DNA from: Pseudomonas sp. C1C7
Lineage (GTDB): Bacteria > Pseudomonadota > Gammaproteobacteria > Pseudomonadales > Pseudomonadaceae
DNA: 64,000 nucleotides
Assembly: GCF_013359595.1 (NCBI RefSeq)
Contig: NZ_JABFMP010000007.1
Coordinates: forward strand, 124,001-188,000
Direction: 5' to 3'
Shown: positions 7,141 to 15,805 of the stretch, one piece after another
Layout: each line of letters opens with the position of its first letter
Position numbering within the stretch: the stretch's first letter is position 1
The notes under the pieces: model-generated
What the model was told of the DNA's origin: nothing
The model's input: the letters and a program-made list of their open reading frames with translations, nothing else
The model's database searches: none
Position numbers and translations under genes: made by a program

Positions 7141-7701
7141 TTATATAGTCCACTGCTCTTCTATTTCGGAAAAGCGGCTTTTGATGTAAGCCTCAAGCCC
7201 TCCGTCTAGACGGCCTAAGTTTGACATGACGCTAACTGTAAGTTTTGGTACCAGCATCCTCATTTCGGAGCGTGGGTTCCCATCCTCCATATGGTCCGAG
7301 GACTCCATAACTTTAGCCATTCTTCCTCCAATAAGCAGAAAATCTCTAATGGAGGACATGAAAATATCTTGGTTTAAATTATCCCTGGCGAGAACTCTGC
7401 ATAACTCGTCAAGGTTTGTGGCGTTTTCATCTGTTGATATTACGGAGCTTAACGAGAGCTTTAAAGCATTTGCTGATGCGAAGCATATAATTAAGGCGTC
7501 GATCAAGATTTTACGCAAAGCTGCCTTGTCGTTTGCGTCACTAGCCTCTTGGATTTTTCCGGCATATTTATAGAAGTGAAGAACCATATGCTTAAGGCGT
7601 TTATATAAATCAAAACTCAATATATCCTTATGGGCGATATTATCATGCTCGCTCTGAAGCCGCTGCAGTGCCTGCAATGTTTGCTCAAAAGCTCGATTCA
7701 T
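7141..7701 (-). CDS. Alpha-helical protein of unknown function, first gene of the deaminase-like operon
   Basis: 186 residues with no recognised domain. The sequence is predicted almost all helical: FEQTLQALQRLQSEHDNIAH, a YKRLKHMVLHFYKYAGKIQE helix, KAALRKILIDALIICFASAN, and a C-terminal YIKSRFSEIEEQWTI. The layout recalls all-alpha MazG-like NTP pyrophosphohydrolases, but their Glu/Asp metal motif is not evident, so this is only a hint. The ATG at 7701 is chosen because GGAGGG lies ten bases before it; a longer start at 7719 would place that site inside the gene. It precedes the deaminase-fold gene by 24 bases. Confidence 0.6.
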   Translation of the reverse strand: MNRAFEQTLQALQRLQSEHDNIAHKDILSFDLYKRLKHMVLHFYKYAGKIQEASDANDKAALRKILIDALIICFASANALKLSLSSVISTDENATNLDELCRVLARDNLNQDIFMSSIRDFLLIGGRMAKVMESSDHMEDGNPRSEMRMLVPKLTVSVMSNLGRLDGGLEAYIKSRFSEIEEQWTI

Positions 7702-8451
7702 GATTGGCAATCCCTCCATTTAGCATTGTATCAATTCGGTATTACGCAATTTACCGTTACAAATTCTTATCCAGCTACTGGCCTAATCTGTTGGGTTGAT
7801 TCACAACCACTGCAAGGCCGATCCCGGGTTTAAGCCCATTTTACTCAAAAATAGCAGATAGCGACTACATCTGTGTGGAGGTCGGATGGCAATAATCAGT
7901 CGTTTTTGACGTGCGCTTTCCAAGGGGGGGCTTGGCGAATGGATCCGAGGCTGCGCTGGATGGGCGAAGGGGTGGGCATCAGATCTAGGACGGCCTTTGG
8001 CTTTTCGCTTGCAAAATACCTCGGACGTACGCCTCTCGAAACCAAACACTTCAAACCTTCCCTCTCGTCATCCCGCCAAGAATGTTGAGTGTTATCAGGG
8101 ATCAAGGCCCCTGCGGCCTGTGAGGGCTGTCCGCTAACGCGGGACTGGCGGCCCCTTACGACCGGGAGCTTGGGCATCTCATGATCTGGCCTCCTGAACA
8201 CCGATACCGGTGGGCGGGTGGAGGTTGCACTGGCTGACTAGACCTGCGCCGCGAGATCCTGAGTCGGGTGAAGGCAGTGATGCGATGACCGGGGCATACC
8301 TGACTGTCAGTCAGGTGCAGTCCATCCCGTGGGCTGCGGCACCATCATCGGCATCGCTGTTGCTGGTGACTTTTCGGTGTTTGTCACGCCGATTGTCATG
8401 AGGGGGAATGCGGCAAAGCCTTGTACGAGTTGGGCTGCGGCAGCGGTAGGA

Positions 8452-8486
8452 GCGCCCGTCTCTTTCTAGAAGAAAGAGACGGGCGC
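8452..8486. terminator. Strong hairpin without T-run
   Basis: GCGCCCGTCTCTTTC / GAAAGAGACGGGCGC, 15-bp perfect arms with the 5-base loop TAGAA. It could be a terminator, a protein-binding site or part of an RNA; there is no poly-T on either side. Confidence 0.5.
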
Positions 8487-8722
8487 AGGTTGGCGCAAGG
8501 AAATGGCCAAGCGGATAGGTTGCCGCGGTCAGCTATGAAAGGGGATGAGTTGCCGCAGTGGGCGCACTGGTAAAAGTAGGCATCCATCACATCGCTGTGA
8601 CCGTGCGAGCCGCCGGACGCTAATCGCACTTTGGGAGAACCACCACGGTGTGGCGTAGCCTAAAGGTTCTGGCTACCTGGGGTTGCTGTCAGGGACAGCG
8701 CTTTACCCGATCTTTTTACTCC

Positions 8723-8812
8723 TGTGGATAATCCGGGTCAAGGCTCGAATTTTTGGGAGTTCTGCGGCTGTGGATGAAATTATCCACCGGTGGAAATCAG
8801 TGGTTTTCCACA
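8723..8812. promoter_or_regulatory. Cluster of DnaA-box-like 9-mers, possible origin
   Basis: TGTGGATAA (8723-8731, perfect), TGTGGATGA (8769-8777, 8/9), TTATCCACC (8780-8788, 8/9) and TTTTCCACA (8804-8812, 8/9) within 90 bases. Function as an origin is not shown. Confidence 0.45.
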
Positions 8813-8844
8813 GATAGTTGCTTGGGCTTTAGATTTTTAAGTGA

Positions 8845-8889
8845 GGTCCATTTCAGCAGGGCGGCTTTGCAGCTATGCTGAAATGGACC
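8845..8889. repeat. 14-bp inverted repeat downstream of hamB
   Basis: GGTCCATTTCAGCA at 8845-8858 and its exact complement at 8876-8889 with a 17-base spacer, 47 bases past the hamB stop. It may end the hamAB transcript or be a recombination or insertion-sequence end; no T-run follows. Confidence 0.5.
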
Positions 8890-8935
8890 CTGATTGAAGA
8901 GGCATAGTGCAATTCAGGATAGGCAATACTGTTAA

Positions 8936-11452
8936 TTATCGTCCCAAAATACTTTTTAGCTCGTTCAGGCATAATTTCGGAAGGTCGATTGAGTTGATAT
9001 TGATTTTCGAAAGAGCTTCCAAGTAATCTTCTACATCTACGGCGTCTGTGTTCCCGATGATTTTCTTCAATCTAAGCGCAGTAAATCTTGAAAAGCCTAC
9101 TGACATCAGACCTAATTCAACTTTGTTACATGAGCCGAACTCTAGGAAAGTGTGATAGGGAGCCTGTTGAGCGTCTTCTTTGGAGAACCCTCTTTCCAAT
9201 AAAGCTAGCTCTAGAAGATCTTCGTATGCGCTAAGGTATTTAACGAGTCTAAATCTTATTGCGCTTTCGATAACTTTCAACACTTGTCGAATTATTGAGG
9301 AGGCGCTTAATTTGTTATCGTCGTCTCTGCGGACGTAATTTACGCGATCTTTGAGTATGGATCCGATGGATTTACCAGTAACCCAATCGTGTGCGAGATT
9401 ACATATAAGATTTCTATATTTTATAGAGTTTACTGGTGCATCCCAAGAAAAATACTCACAAACGAGATCCACAGCATTTGACATTCTTTCTTTTCCGCCA
9501 ACCTCGAACGGATGCAAAAGCGAAAGATGGTCAATGCTCAGCGCTCCAATCATATGGTTGTAAATATGTTGGAGGTGATCTGGTCTCAATGATCGATGGG
9601 CCTCAAGAATATCATAAGGAAGCGTGACCTCAAGCGATCTTATATGGATTAAGTTATCGTTGAAAATGTCGGCGGTGTCAGAGGTACTGTACTTTGCTGT
9701 TAGTTCCGTATCAGTTGACGTCATGCTTTCATGAAAAAGCTTACTAAATCCAGCTTCGGCTATCTCCTTTTCTTTTTCATCAGTTAGAGACTCGTTTATA
9801 AGCTCCTGAATAATTTTTCCGCCGTCACCCATAATTTTATCCATGGATGATTTTATTTCTTGTAGAGTGTCGCCCTTGTAGGATTCGTCCACCCAACTTC
9901 CTGGTCTTATACACCAGATGTTGCCATGGAACTCCTGGAGAAGTCTGCCGGCTCTTCCTGCTAGATTTAAGAAGTCCGATCGCAGCATTGGATTTTTTCC
10001 GCTGTACGGGTTGTCAATCACAATGTGCTTTGCGGGAAGATTGACCCCCTGTAATAGGGTGCTGGTACAACATATGTATTTGATTTCTCCAGATCGAAAT
10101 AAATCTTCGATACCAGCCCTTACAATGGAAGGAATGTCTCCATAATGGAAAGCTACACCGCTTTGCAGGCTTTTTACCAATCCGTGCTCTTCGTGGATCT
10201 CGCTTTTAATAAAGCTAACAAATTCTTTAATGTTGTTGCTTGGTTCGAAATTTTTATTGAGTGAGGAAAGCTCGCTTGCTATTTTCTCTGCGTCACTGGG
10301 GTCGTTTGCAAATATTATTGTAGAGTCATCGTTCTTTGTTATCGCATAAGCTAGGTTTGCTCTTTGCTTGAAGATGCTGTCTCTAAAGCGGAAATTTACA
10401 TGGCGCTCCCCGATTGTGATGTCAAATTTATTCGTGAGCAGCGAAACGTTAACCATGTTAGGCTTTTTGTTAACTTCGGAAATTAATAAGATATTCTGTG
10501 ATACGGGTGAAACTGTTTCGGTGAAGAACTGCCCATTATCATTGCGTTTAAATAAATTTAGTAAGTATCCAGGGTTCTTTATGAGAGGGCTAGCAAACAT
10601 AAGCGACGTTTTGGGATGTTTCGACAGTGCGATTTCAACTGCATTGTGTAGTACTATCCCTCGATTCCCTTTTTGAATTTCATGCGCTTCATCCACGATA
10701 AGTGTGGAAATCTGTTGCGTGTTATTTTTTGGCTTTAGAAGGGTTAGAAGTCTTTCAGGTGTGAGAATATATACAATGCTTTTGAATTTCGATTCTGTTT
10801 CCAGCGGAAATGGCGCGGTTCGAACCGTCGTGTCATTTATGTTTTCACGCTGAAGTGTTTGCCGGATTCGGTTTGAAACTTCACTTATTAGAGCGCGTGT
10901 TGGTACTATGTATACAACGACCTTTTCTGTACAAGACTTTAATCGGCGGACCAGGTCTATGTTGAGGATAAACGATTTTCCCGCTGAAGTAGGCGCGGAG
11001 ACACTTAAGGATGATTGCTTTTGTAAGGCTTCTAAAAGCTTATATTGAAAATCCGTTAAAAGAATTCCCTCGTTGGTGGAATTTTCGGCCTCGCGTGCAA
11101 CTCTTTCCAATGCAAGAGAAATAGGAATGCTGGGTCGCTCATCTTGCGTGTAACGACTGCGCAATAGTGTGCGTCCTGGAAAATTCCCTAGCCTAGAAAG
11201 TATAATGTCTGCTGCAGAAGTTATATCTATGGCGGATTCTTCGGTAGACTCTATAAGTCTACTCATTATTTCGTAAGACAGAATTAGATCGCTGGGCTCT
11301 TCGGATAGGGAAAGCGCCGAGGATACCCCAATAAGTTTTTTAATTTCGCCTTCTGTAATCGAGGCAGCGCTTATTGGGATTGGGAGTAGCGACTCTATGT
11401 TTAGCTTGTAAAGCTTTGCTATCTGGGGTTGAAATTCTTCGGCGATATTCAT
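8936..11452 (-). CDS. hamB: HamB, Hachiman defence helicase (Ski2-like superfamily 2)
   Basis: 838 residues. Helicase motifs in order: Walker A SAPTSAGKS (152-160), motif Ia PTRALISE (~184), DEAH (254-257), FASPLIKN in the motif III position (286-293), motif V CTSTLLQGVNLPAK (462-475) and motif VI NLAGRAGR (496-503), followed by a ~330-residue helical C-terminal region. Motifs V/VI and the N-terminal ~120-residue extension fit the Ski2-like HamB helicases of Hachiman. Known biology: HamB senses damaged or unusual DNA ends and holds or activates the HamA nuclease. Its ATG lies three bases after the hamA stop. Much more AT-rich than the flanking chromosome. Confidence 0.88.
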   Translation of the reverse strand: MNIAEEFQPQIAKLYKLNIESLLPIPISAASITEGEIKKLIGVSSALSLSEEPSDLILSYEIMSRLIESTEESAIDITSAADIILSRLGNFPGRTLLRSRYTQDERPSIPISLALERVAREAENSTNEGILLTDFQYKLLEALQKQSSLSVSAPTSAGKSFILNIDLVRRLKSCTEKVVVYIVPTRALISEVSNRIRQTLQRENINDTTVRTAPFPLETESKFKSIVYILTPERLLTLLKPKNNTQQISTLIVDEAHEIQKGNRGIVLHNAVEIALSKHPKTSLMFASPLIKNPGYLLNLFKRNDNGQFFTETVSPVSQNILLISEVNKKPNMVNVSLLTNKFDITIGERHVNFRFRDSIFKQRANLAYAITKNDDSTIIFANDPSDAEKIASELSSLNKNFEPSNNIKEFVSFIKSEIHEEHGLVKSLQSGVAFHYGDIPSIVRAGIEDLFRSGEIKYICCTSTLLQGVNLPAKHIVIDNPYSGKNPMLRSDFLNLAGRAGRLLQEFHGNIWCIRPGSWVDESYKGDTLQEIKSSMDKIMGDGGKIIQELINESLTDEKEKEIAEAGFSKLFHESMTSTDTELTAKYSTSDTADIFNDNLIHIRSLEVTLPYDILEAHRSLRPDHLQHIYNHMIGALSIDHLSLLHPFEVGGKERMSNAVDLVCEYFSWDAPVNSIKYRNLICNLAHDWVTGKSIGSILKDRVNYVRRDDDNKLSASSIIRQVLKVIESAIRFRLVKYLSAYEDLLELALLERGFSKEDAQQAPYHTFLEFGSCNKVELGLMSVGFSRFTALRLKKIIGNTDAVDVEDYLEALSKININSIDLPKLCLNELKSILGR

Positions 11453-11455
11453 GGT

Positions 11456-12382
11456 TTAGTCCAGGGCTGCGTTGAATTCATCACGAAACTGCTGGACAGA
11501 TGGAAATGGGAGGAAGAAAACTTCAAAGTTAAGATGTTTTTTTTCAAAATCGCTAAACCTTGAGTTTAGTGCTTTAGATATGTTCTTGCTTTCGGTAAGT
11601 AGCATTTGGCGGAATTGACTAGAAAGATCGCTTTGTTTGATTTTGTGTATGTTTTGATATTCTTTCCAGTTGTAGCCGATTAGGCATGCATGGTTGATGC
11701 GAGCCCCAGGACCAGGTTCGCCAAGCTTAATTAGATCAATAACTGCATTTTTTGTGTTTTCATCAGTATATTTGAAATGCTTTGTTATCATTGTAAATTC
11801 GTGCTTATATATTTCTTTGTCGTGGAATTCGTTAATGCTTTTCAGTGCAGATGTAATAGCTCCATCAATCGAACTGTATAGTTTTGACTCGCCAAAGTAA
11901 AAGTCCACTAATTGATCTTGTTCGCACCAGCGCATATGGATGCCGTCAGACCCGTTTGACTCCAAACGCCTATTCGTCTTTAATTCCATTTTTGCAACGA
12001 TTTGAGGGGCTCTAAGAATTGCTTCTGTTAGGAAGAAAAGAAGTGTTTCACCAGCCTCTCCAGTTTTGTCAGGATCATCCTCTGATATTTCTGGATGTCT
12101 AAATAACTTTCGTGCCTCTTTTGTTAGTTGTGCGGATTGTCTGTTTGTTAGGGTTTCTGGCCTGTTTTTCGAGGCTATGCAATAGTCAATTATGTATTGG
12201 TAAAGTAGCTCGGCTAGGGCCTTGGACATTGGTCTACCGTTCCCATCAAACTTTAGATGATGTATTCGAATGTTTGCTTTTGCTTCATCTATTGTTTCGG
12301 TGTGCTCAATTACGTCGATGCATGATTGGTAGTCTAGCTCATCTACTGAAATATAAAGTGACGAATCTTCTAGGCTGCTCAA
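11456..12382 (-). CDS. hamA: HamA, Hachiman DUF1837 nuclease
   Basis: 308 residues of the DUF1837/HamA family. The nuclease core is visible: GEAGETLLFFLTEAIL (helix with Glu112), KMELKTNRRLESNGSDGIHM (Asp146) and the FGESKLYSSI strand with the E-S-K triad (Glu165, Lys167), together a PD-(D/E)XK arrangement. In Hachiman, HamA is a DNase that, when released by HamB, degrades cellular and phage DNA. The TTG start at 12382 has AAGGAAG seven bases upstream. First gene of the pair; the island integrase lies upstream in the same direction. 12383-12576 has no recognised feature. Confidence 0.9.
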   Translation of the reverse strand: MSSLEDSSLYISVDELDYQSCIDVIEHTETIDEAKANIRIHHLKFDGNGRPMSKALAELLYQYIIDYCIASKNRPETLTNRQSAQLTKEARKLFRHPEISEDDPDKTGEAGETLLFFLTEAILRAPQIVAKMELKTNRRLESNGSDGIHMRWCEQDQLVDFYFGESKLYSSIDGAITSALKSINEFHDKEIYKHEFTMITKHFKYTDENTKNAVIDLIKLGEPGPGARINHACLIGYNWKEYQNIHKIKQSDLSSQFRQMLLTESKNISKALNSRFSDFEKKHLNFEVFFLPFPSVQQFRDEFNAALD

Positions 12383-12576
12383 TTATATTCTTCCTTGATT
12401 CGTTAAGACCTTTATTTATGGCTATTTAATACTCGTTATCACATTTAGATTTTTACGTTTCAATCTGAAGCCTTCAGTTGCCTCATTCCGACTGAAGGGG
12501 GTTTTGGGATCATAGCCTTGGGAGACGCTGGTGGCCAGTACTGTGCCATCCCTTCGCGGTTCATCCCTACATGAGC

Positions 12577-13923
12577 CTACTCGATACGCAGCGGACTGAG
12601 CCCGCATTTGGGGCTTTTCGCCGACTTAAGTGGTGTAACTGTAGCGCCGCTACAGTTCGCAAACTCATGCGGCGTGACATGCTCTTTTCTATTCGCCTCA
12701 AGGTACCGGCTCCACCAGTTCATGATCAGTCTGCGCTCCTCGATGAACTCTGCCTTGTGGATGTAGGCCACACGAACGTTGTTCCGCTCTTTGTGGCTCA
12801 TCTGCCTTTCAATGGCGGTCTCGGACCACAGTCCTGACTCAATCAGCGCGCTACAGGCCATTGAACGAAAGCCATGGCCGCAGATTTCGGTTTTGGTGTC
12901 GTAGCCCATCTTTCTCAGTGCGCTGTTCACCGTGTTTTCAGACATGGGTTTCCAGGGCTTGGCATCGCCTGCAAACACCAGGTCGAATTTGCCGGTAAGG
13001 GCGTGGATATGTTCAAGCAGGGCCACGGCTTGCGGCGATAAGGGTACAAGGTGGATGTCCCCGGCCATCTTCGTACCTCTTGTTGAAAAGGGTACGCCGT
13101 CCAGCGCGGGTCGAGTGTCCGGTATCTCCCAGGTGCCGCGCTTGAGGTCGAACTCGCTCCAGCGGGCGAAGCGCAGTTCGCTGGAGCGGACGAACACATG
13201 CAGCGAGAGCATGACCGTCAGCCGGGTAAGTGCGCGGCCTCTGTAGGTGTCGATACGCTCCTGCAATTCAGGCAGACGCGATAAGGGTAGAGCAGGGCGG
13301 TGAATCACCCTCGGGGCTTTGATCAAACCTTCAAGGTCGTAGGCAGGATTTGCCGCGATCTGTCGAGCACGTTTCGCCTCGCGCATGATGCTTTGCAGGT
13401 AGTTTTGTACCCTTAAAGCGACGTCAACCGTGCCGCGCTTCTGGATCGCTTCCAGAGGTTGCATCAGGTCATGGGTGTCCAGATCGACGATGGAGCGAGC
13501 ACCAATCAGTGGGAAGACATGGGTTTTGAGGCGGCTCAGAACCGTCTTTGCATGACCCGGTGCCCATTTGGCAGACATCGCTTTGTGCCATTCCAGTGCA
13601 GCGCTTTCAAAGGTTCGGCCTTTGATTGCGGCCTGCGTCTTGGCTTGGTGTTTGGTCTCAATGGGGTCGATGCCTTTCGCCAGCATCCGTTTGACCTCCA
13701 GGCGCTTGTTGCGCGCATCGGCGAGTCCGACCACGGGGTAGCTGCCGAACGAGGTCAGTCCTTCGCGTCCATCAGGTTTTACATACCTGAGACGCCAGCC
13801 TTTACGGCCATTGGGCTGGATTAGAAGGTAGAGCCCGTCGCCGTCGAAAAGCTTGTAGGCGCGGTCGGTGGGCTTGGCTGAGCGGCAAGCCGAATCGGAG
13901 AGTGGAGCAGTGGTGCGCGACAT
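12577..13923 (-). CDS. P4-type tyrosine integrase of the tRNA-Thr island
   Basis: 448 residues. N-terminal DUF4102 arm-binding domain (DRAYKLFDGDGLYLLIQPNG), a SAM-like core-binding domain and a C-terminal catalytic domain with Arg246 (VRSSEL), His350-x2-Arg353 (HGFRSM), His377 (MSHKER) and nucleophile Tyr387 (VAYIHK). All catalytic residues are present, so it should be active. ATG at 13923. It lies 160 bases from the tRNA-Thr 3' end, the expected place for an integrase using that tRNA, and reads away from it. The C-terminus is longer than usual by about 40 residues. Confidence 0.95.
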   Translation of the reverse strand: MSRTTAPLSDSACRSAKPTDRAYKLFDGDGLYLLIQPNGRKGWRLRYVKPDGREGLTSFGSYPVVGLADARNKRLEVKRMLAKGIDPIETKHQAKTQAAIKGRTFESAALEWHKAMSAKWAPGHAKTVLSRLKTHVFPLIGARSIVDLDTHDLMQPLEAIQKRGTVDVALRVQNYLQSIMREAKRARQIAANPAYDLEGLIKAPRVIHRPALPLSRLPELQERIDTYRGRALTRLTVMLSLHVFVRSSELRFARWSEFDLKRGTWEIPDTRPALDGVPFSTRGTKMAGDIHLVPLSPQAVALLEHIHALTGKFDLVFAGDAKPWKPMSENTVNSALRKMGYDTKTEICGHGFRSMACSALIESGLWSETAIERQMSHKERNNVRVAYIHKAEFIEERRLIMNWWSRYLEANRKEHVTPHEFANCSGATVTPLKSAKSPKCGLSPLRIE

Positions 13924-14013
13924 AAGGGTACTCCCCCTTTTATCGAATTACCTTACCCCTAAAACGCTTGGAATCCACCAGTTTCTGACGGAATCCGACG
14001 GAACGCCAAAACG

Positions 14014-14040
14014 AAAAAACCCGCCATAAGGCGGGTTTTT
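14014..14040. terminator. Terminator between tRNA-Thr and the integrase
   Basis: AAAAACCCGCC / GGCGGGTTTTT, functional in either direction; it probably ends the tRNA transcript. A second hairpin with 11-bp arms GGTTCCAGAGA (14045-14055) and TCTCTGGAACC (14068-14078) fills the space to the tRNA. Confidence 0.8.
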
Positions 14041-14083
14041 CGGGGGTTCCAGAGATTTTGAAAGTCTTCTCTGGAACCTTGTA

Positions 14084-14159
<76 letters not shown>

Positions 14160-14173
14160 GTGTCAGGGCGACG

Positions 14174-14201
14174 ATTATAGCGATTGGGTGGGTTCTGTAA
14201 A
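14174..14201 (-). promoter_or_regulatory. Sigma-70 promoter of tRNA-Thr
   Basis: On the minus strand TTTACA, 16-base spacer, TATAAT, placing the start about seven bases before the mature tRNA. The rest of 14160-14575 holds only a TTATCCACA box near 14556-14565. Confidence 0.7.
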
Positions 14202-14575
14202 CCCCTGAATTCTGACTATTTTTGCGTAGCGGATTGCGCAGGATCCTTGTCGCGCCTGGGCCGAGCCTTTCTGCGCATTTAGCGCGATCGATATCTCGGA
14301 TTGCCCACCATCAACCCTCCGCATTCTCTGCTCAATAAGCCCTCAGTATCCCGTTTATGTCCTTTTGATTGAACGCTTATGCACAACCGGGTTTTCCATG
14401 CGCGGGCGATTCGGCCAATTTCTGGATCCATTCTCATCGGCACGCAAATCACTGTTTTTCGGGTTTTTTATTTGGGTGTACGAAAACTGAACAGTCTCGT
14501 TTCAGCTCTGAAACAGCTATAGATATTGGATCCACACTGTTTTCATCAACAGAGTTATCCACAGGCTATGAGCCA

Positions 14576-15805
14576 TTAGGGGCGTTCGGCCAGGATCAGC
14601 AGATTACGCGGGGTGAGTGGGGTTTGGCAGAAGGTGCCGAGGCGAACGCGGTAGCCCTGTTCCTGCAGGAAAAGGGCGCGGTCCAGTACCAGCCAAAGCT
14701 CCAGCGGGCGTCGGAAAAGTCCGCGTAGCAGTTCCAGGTTGCGTACCTGTGCCAGGCGTTGCCAGCCGGCAGCCTCCCATGCTGCCCAGTCCTGATTGCC
14801 GATTGTGGATAACTCTTTAAGCTCGGCCAAATGATGGCAGTAGTCGGCGAACGGTTTGTCCAACCAGAGGCTCGGCAGGGAAGGGGTGGGCAGGTATTCA
14901 TCGATGCCGCGCACGTGCCGCTGCAGCAGGTCGAAGCCCAGGCGTCGGGCCATGGAGGTGTCGCGTTGGCGGCGGACCCGGGCGCCGGCGGTTACGGTTT
15001 CGCTCGCCGGTAGCGCCAGATCGTCGAGTGACAGCCGCAGGTCGGAGCCCTTGGCTGTCGAGGACATCGGCGCGTACCGCGTCAGATGGATGCGGTTGTA
15101 GCAGCAGGGAGCGATGGCGAGTTGTTTGCAGCCGGCGGCGCTGGCGAGCTGGATCAGGCGTACATGCAGATCGCCACAGGCGTGGAGCGCTACTGGGGTG
15201 TGCTGACCATTCAATAACGCGGCAGCGTCGGCAGCGAGTACATCCTGTTCCACGTGCTGCGCGTGCAGTTGATGGCGCTGACTGAGGGCCTGACCGCTGG
15301 CGACCAGTGCCGGATCGTATTCCAGGCAGGTCAGTTGCTGACCGCTTTGCAGCAAGCGTCGCCCCAAGTGGCCCTTGCCTGAGCACCAGTCCAGCCAATG
15401 CTTGGGCATTTGGGCAAACTGCAATCGACTGGCGAACGCTTCGATCTGCTCCCATTTGCGACCCGGCACATCGACATTCAGTCGATGACCCGCCGCTTGC
15501 AGGGCATGGGCGGGCAATTCATCCACAGCACTCAATGCCAATGAAGTCGCCGCCAGCGCAGCAAAAGGCTCTGGCGCATCCATCAGGGCAGGTTGGTTGT
15601 GGGCGCTTTCCGCTTCTTCCAGCGAGCGCCCGCGTAGCCAGGCGGCCAGTTCAGGGTAGGAAGTTTCCCAAGGCAGGTGCAGATGTGTGAACGGGCGGGG
15701 TTTCCACAGCGCCTGATGCTCTGTCAGAAAAGCATTCAGCGCGGTGAAACGGGCGAGCAGGGTCTCGCCCGTCAGCACGCTGTGCTCAACGCCCTTGGCA
15801 GGCAT
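14576..15805 (-). CDS. SAM-dependent methyltransferase (GSTCD/Methyltransf_32-like)
   Basis: About 409 residues. The central Rossmann-like domain holds the SAM-binding motif LDWCSGKGHLGRRLL, the acidic LEYDPALV and the HACGDLHVRL loop; IAPCCYNRIHL resembles the Pro-Cys-Cys-Tyr motif of GSTCD-like methyltransferases. The N-terminal ~130 residues are helical and the C-terminal ~120 carry a second helical part. ATG at 15805 is chosen because longer frames run into the permease gene; a GTG further in (VLTGETLL) cannot be excluded. It overlaps the transporter permease by about 20 bases and so may be part of that operon. Substrate unknown. Confidence 0.8.
   Translation of the reverse strand: MPAKGVEHSVLTGETLLARFTALNAFLTEHQALWKPRPFTHLHLPWETSYPELAAWLRGRSLEEAESAHNQPALMDAPEPFAALAATSLALSAVDELPAHALQAAGHRLNVDVPGRKWEQIEAFASRLQFAQMPKHWLDWCSGKGHLGRRLLQSGQQLTCLEYDPALVASGQALSQRHQLHAQHVEQDVLAADAAALLNGQHTPVALHACGDLHVRLIQLASAAGCKQLAIAPCCYNRIHLTRYAPMSSTAKGSDLRLSLDDLALPASETVTAGARVRRQRDTSMARRLGFDLLQRHVRGIDEYLPTPSLPSLWLDKPFADYCHHLAELKELSTIGNQDWAAWEAAGWQRLAQVRNLELLRGLFRRPLELWLVLDRALFLQEQGYRVRLGTFCQTPLTPRNLLILAERP

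Larger units (their letters stand above)
7720..8935. other. 1.2-kb gene-free segment with hairpins and DnaA boxes
   Basis: No convincing coding frame: the short frames lack ribosome-binding sites and family signatures. Composition changes from AT-rich to GC-rich at about 7.9 kb and back at about 8.8 kb, unlike both flanking gene blocks. It contains an inverted repeat CCTGACT-GTC-AGTCAGG (8299-8315), a 15-bp-arm hairpin (8452-8486), four DnaA-box-like sites (8723-8812) and a 14-bp-arm inverted repeat (8845-8889). It may be a decayed replication or transfer origin of an earlier element; this is inference. Confidence 0.5.

Noticed and set aside
7801..8629. Several short frames in the gene-free island segment
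   Set aside because: No ribosome-binding site, no family features, mutually overlapping on both strands.
8936..12382. Other helicase-nuclease defence systems (Zorya, Gabija, DISARM, type I restriction)
   Set aside because: No ZorAB/OLD-Toprim/methyltransferase partner; the DUF1837 protein with ESK and the Ski2-like motif set point to Hachiman.
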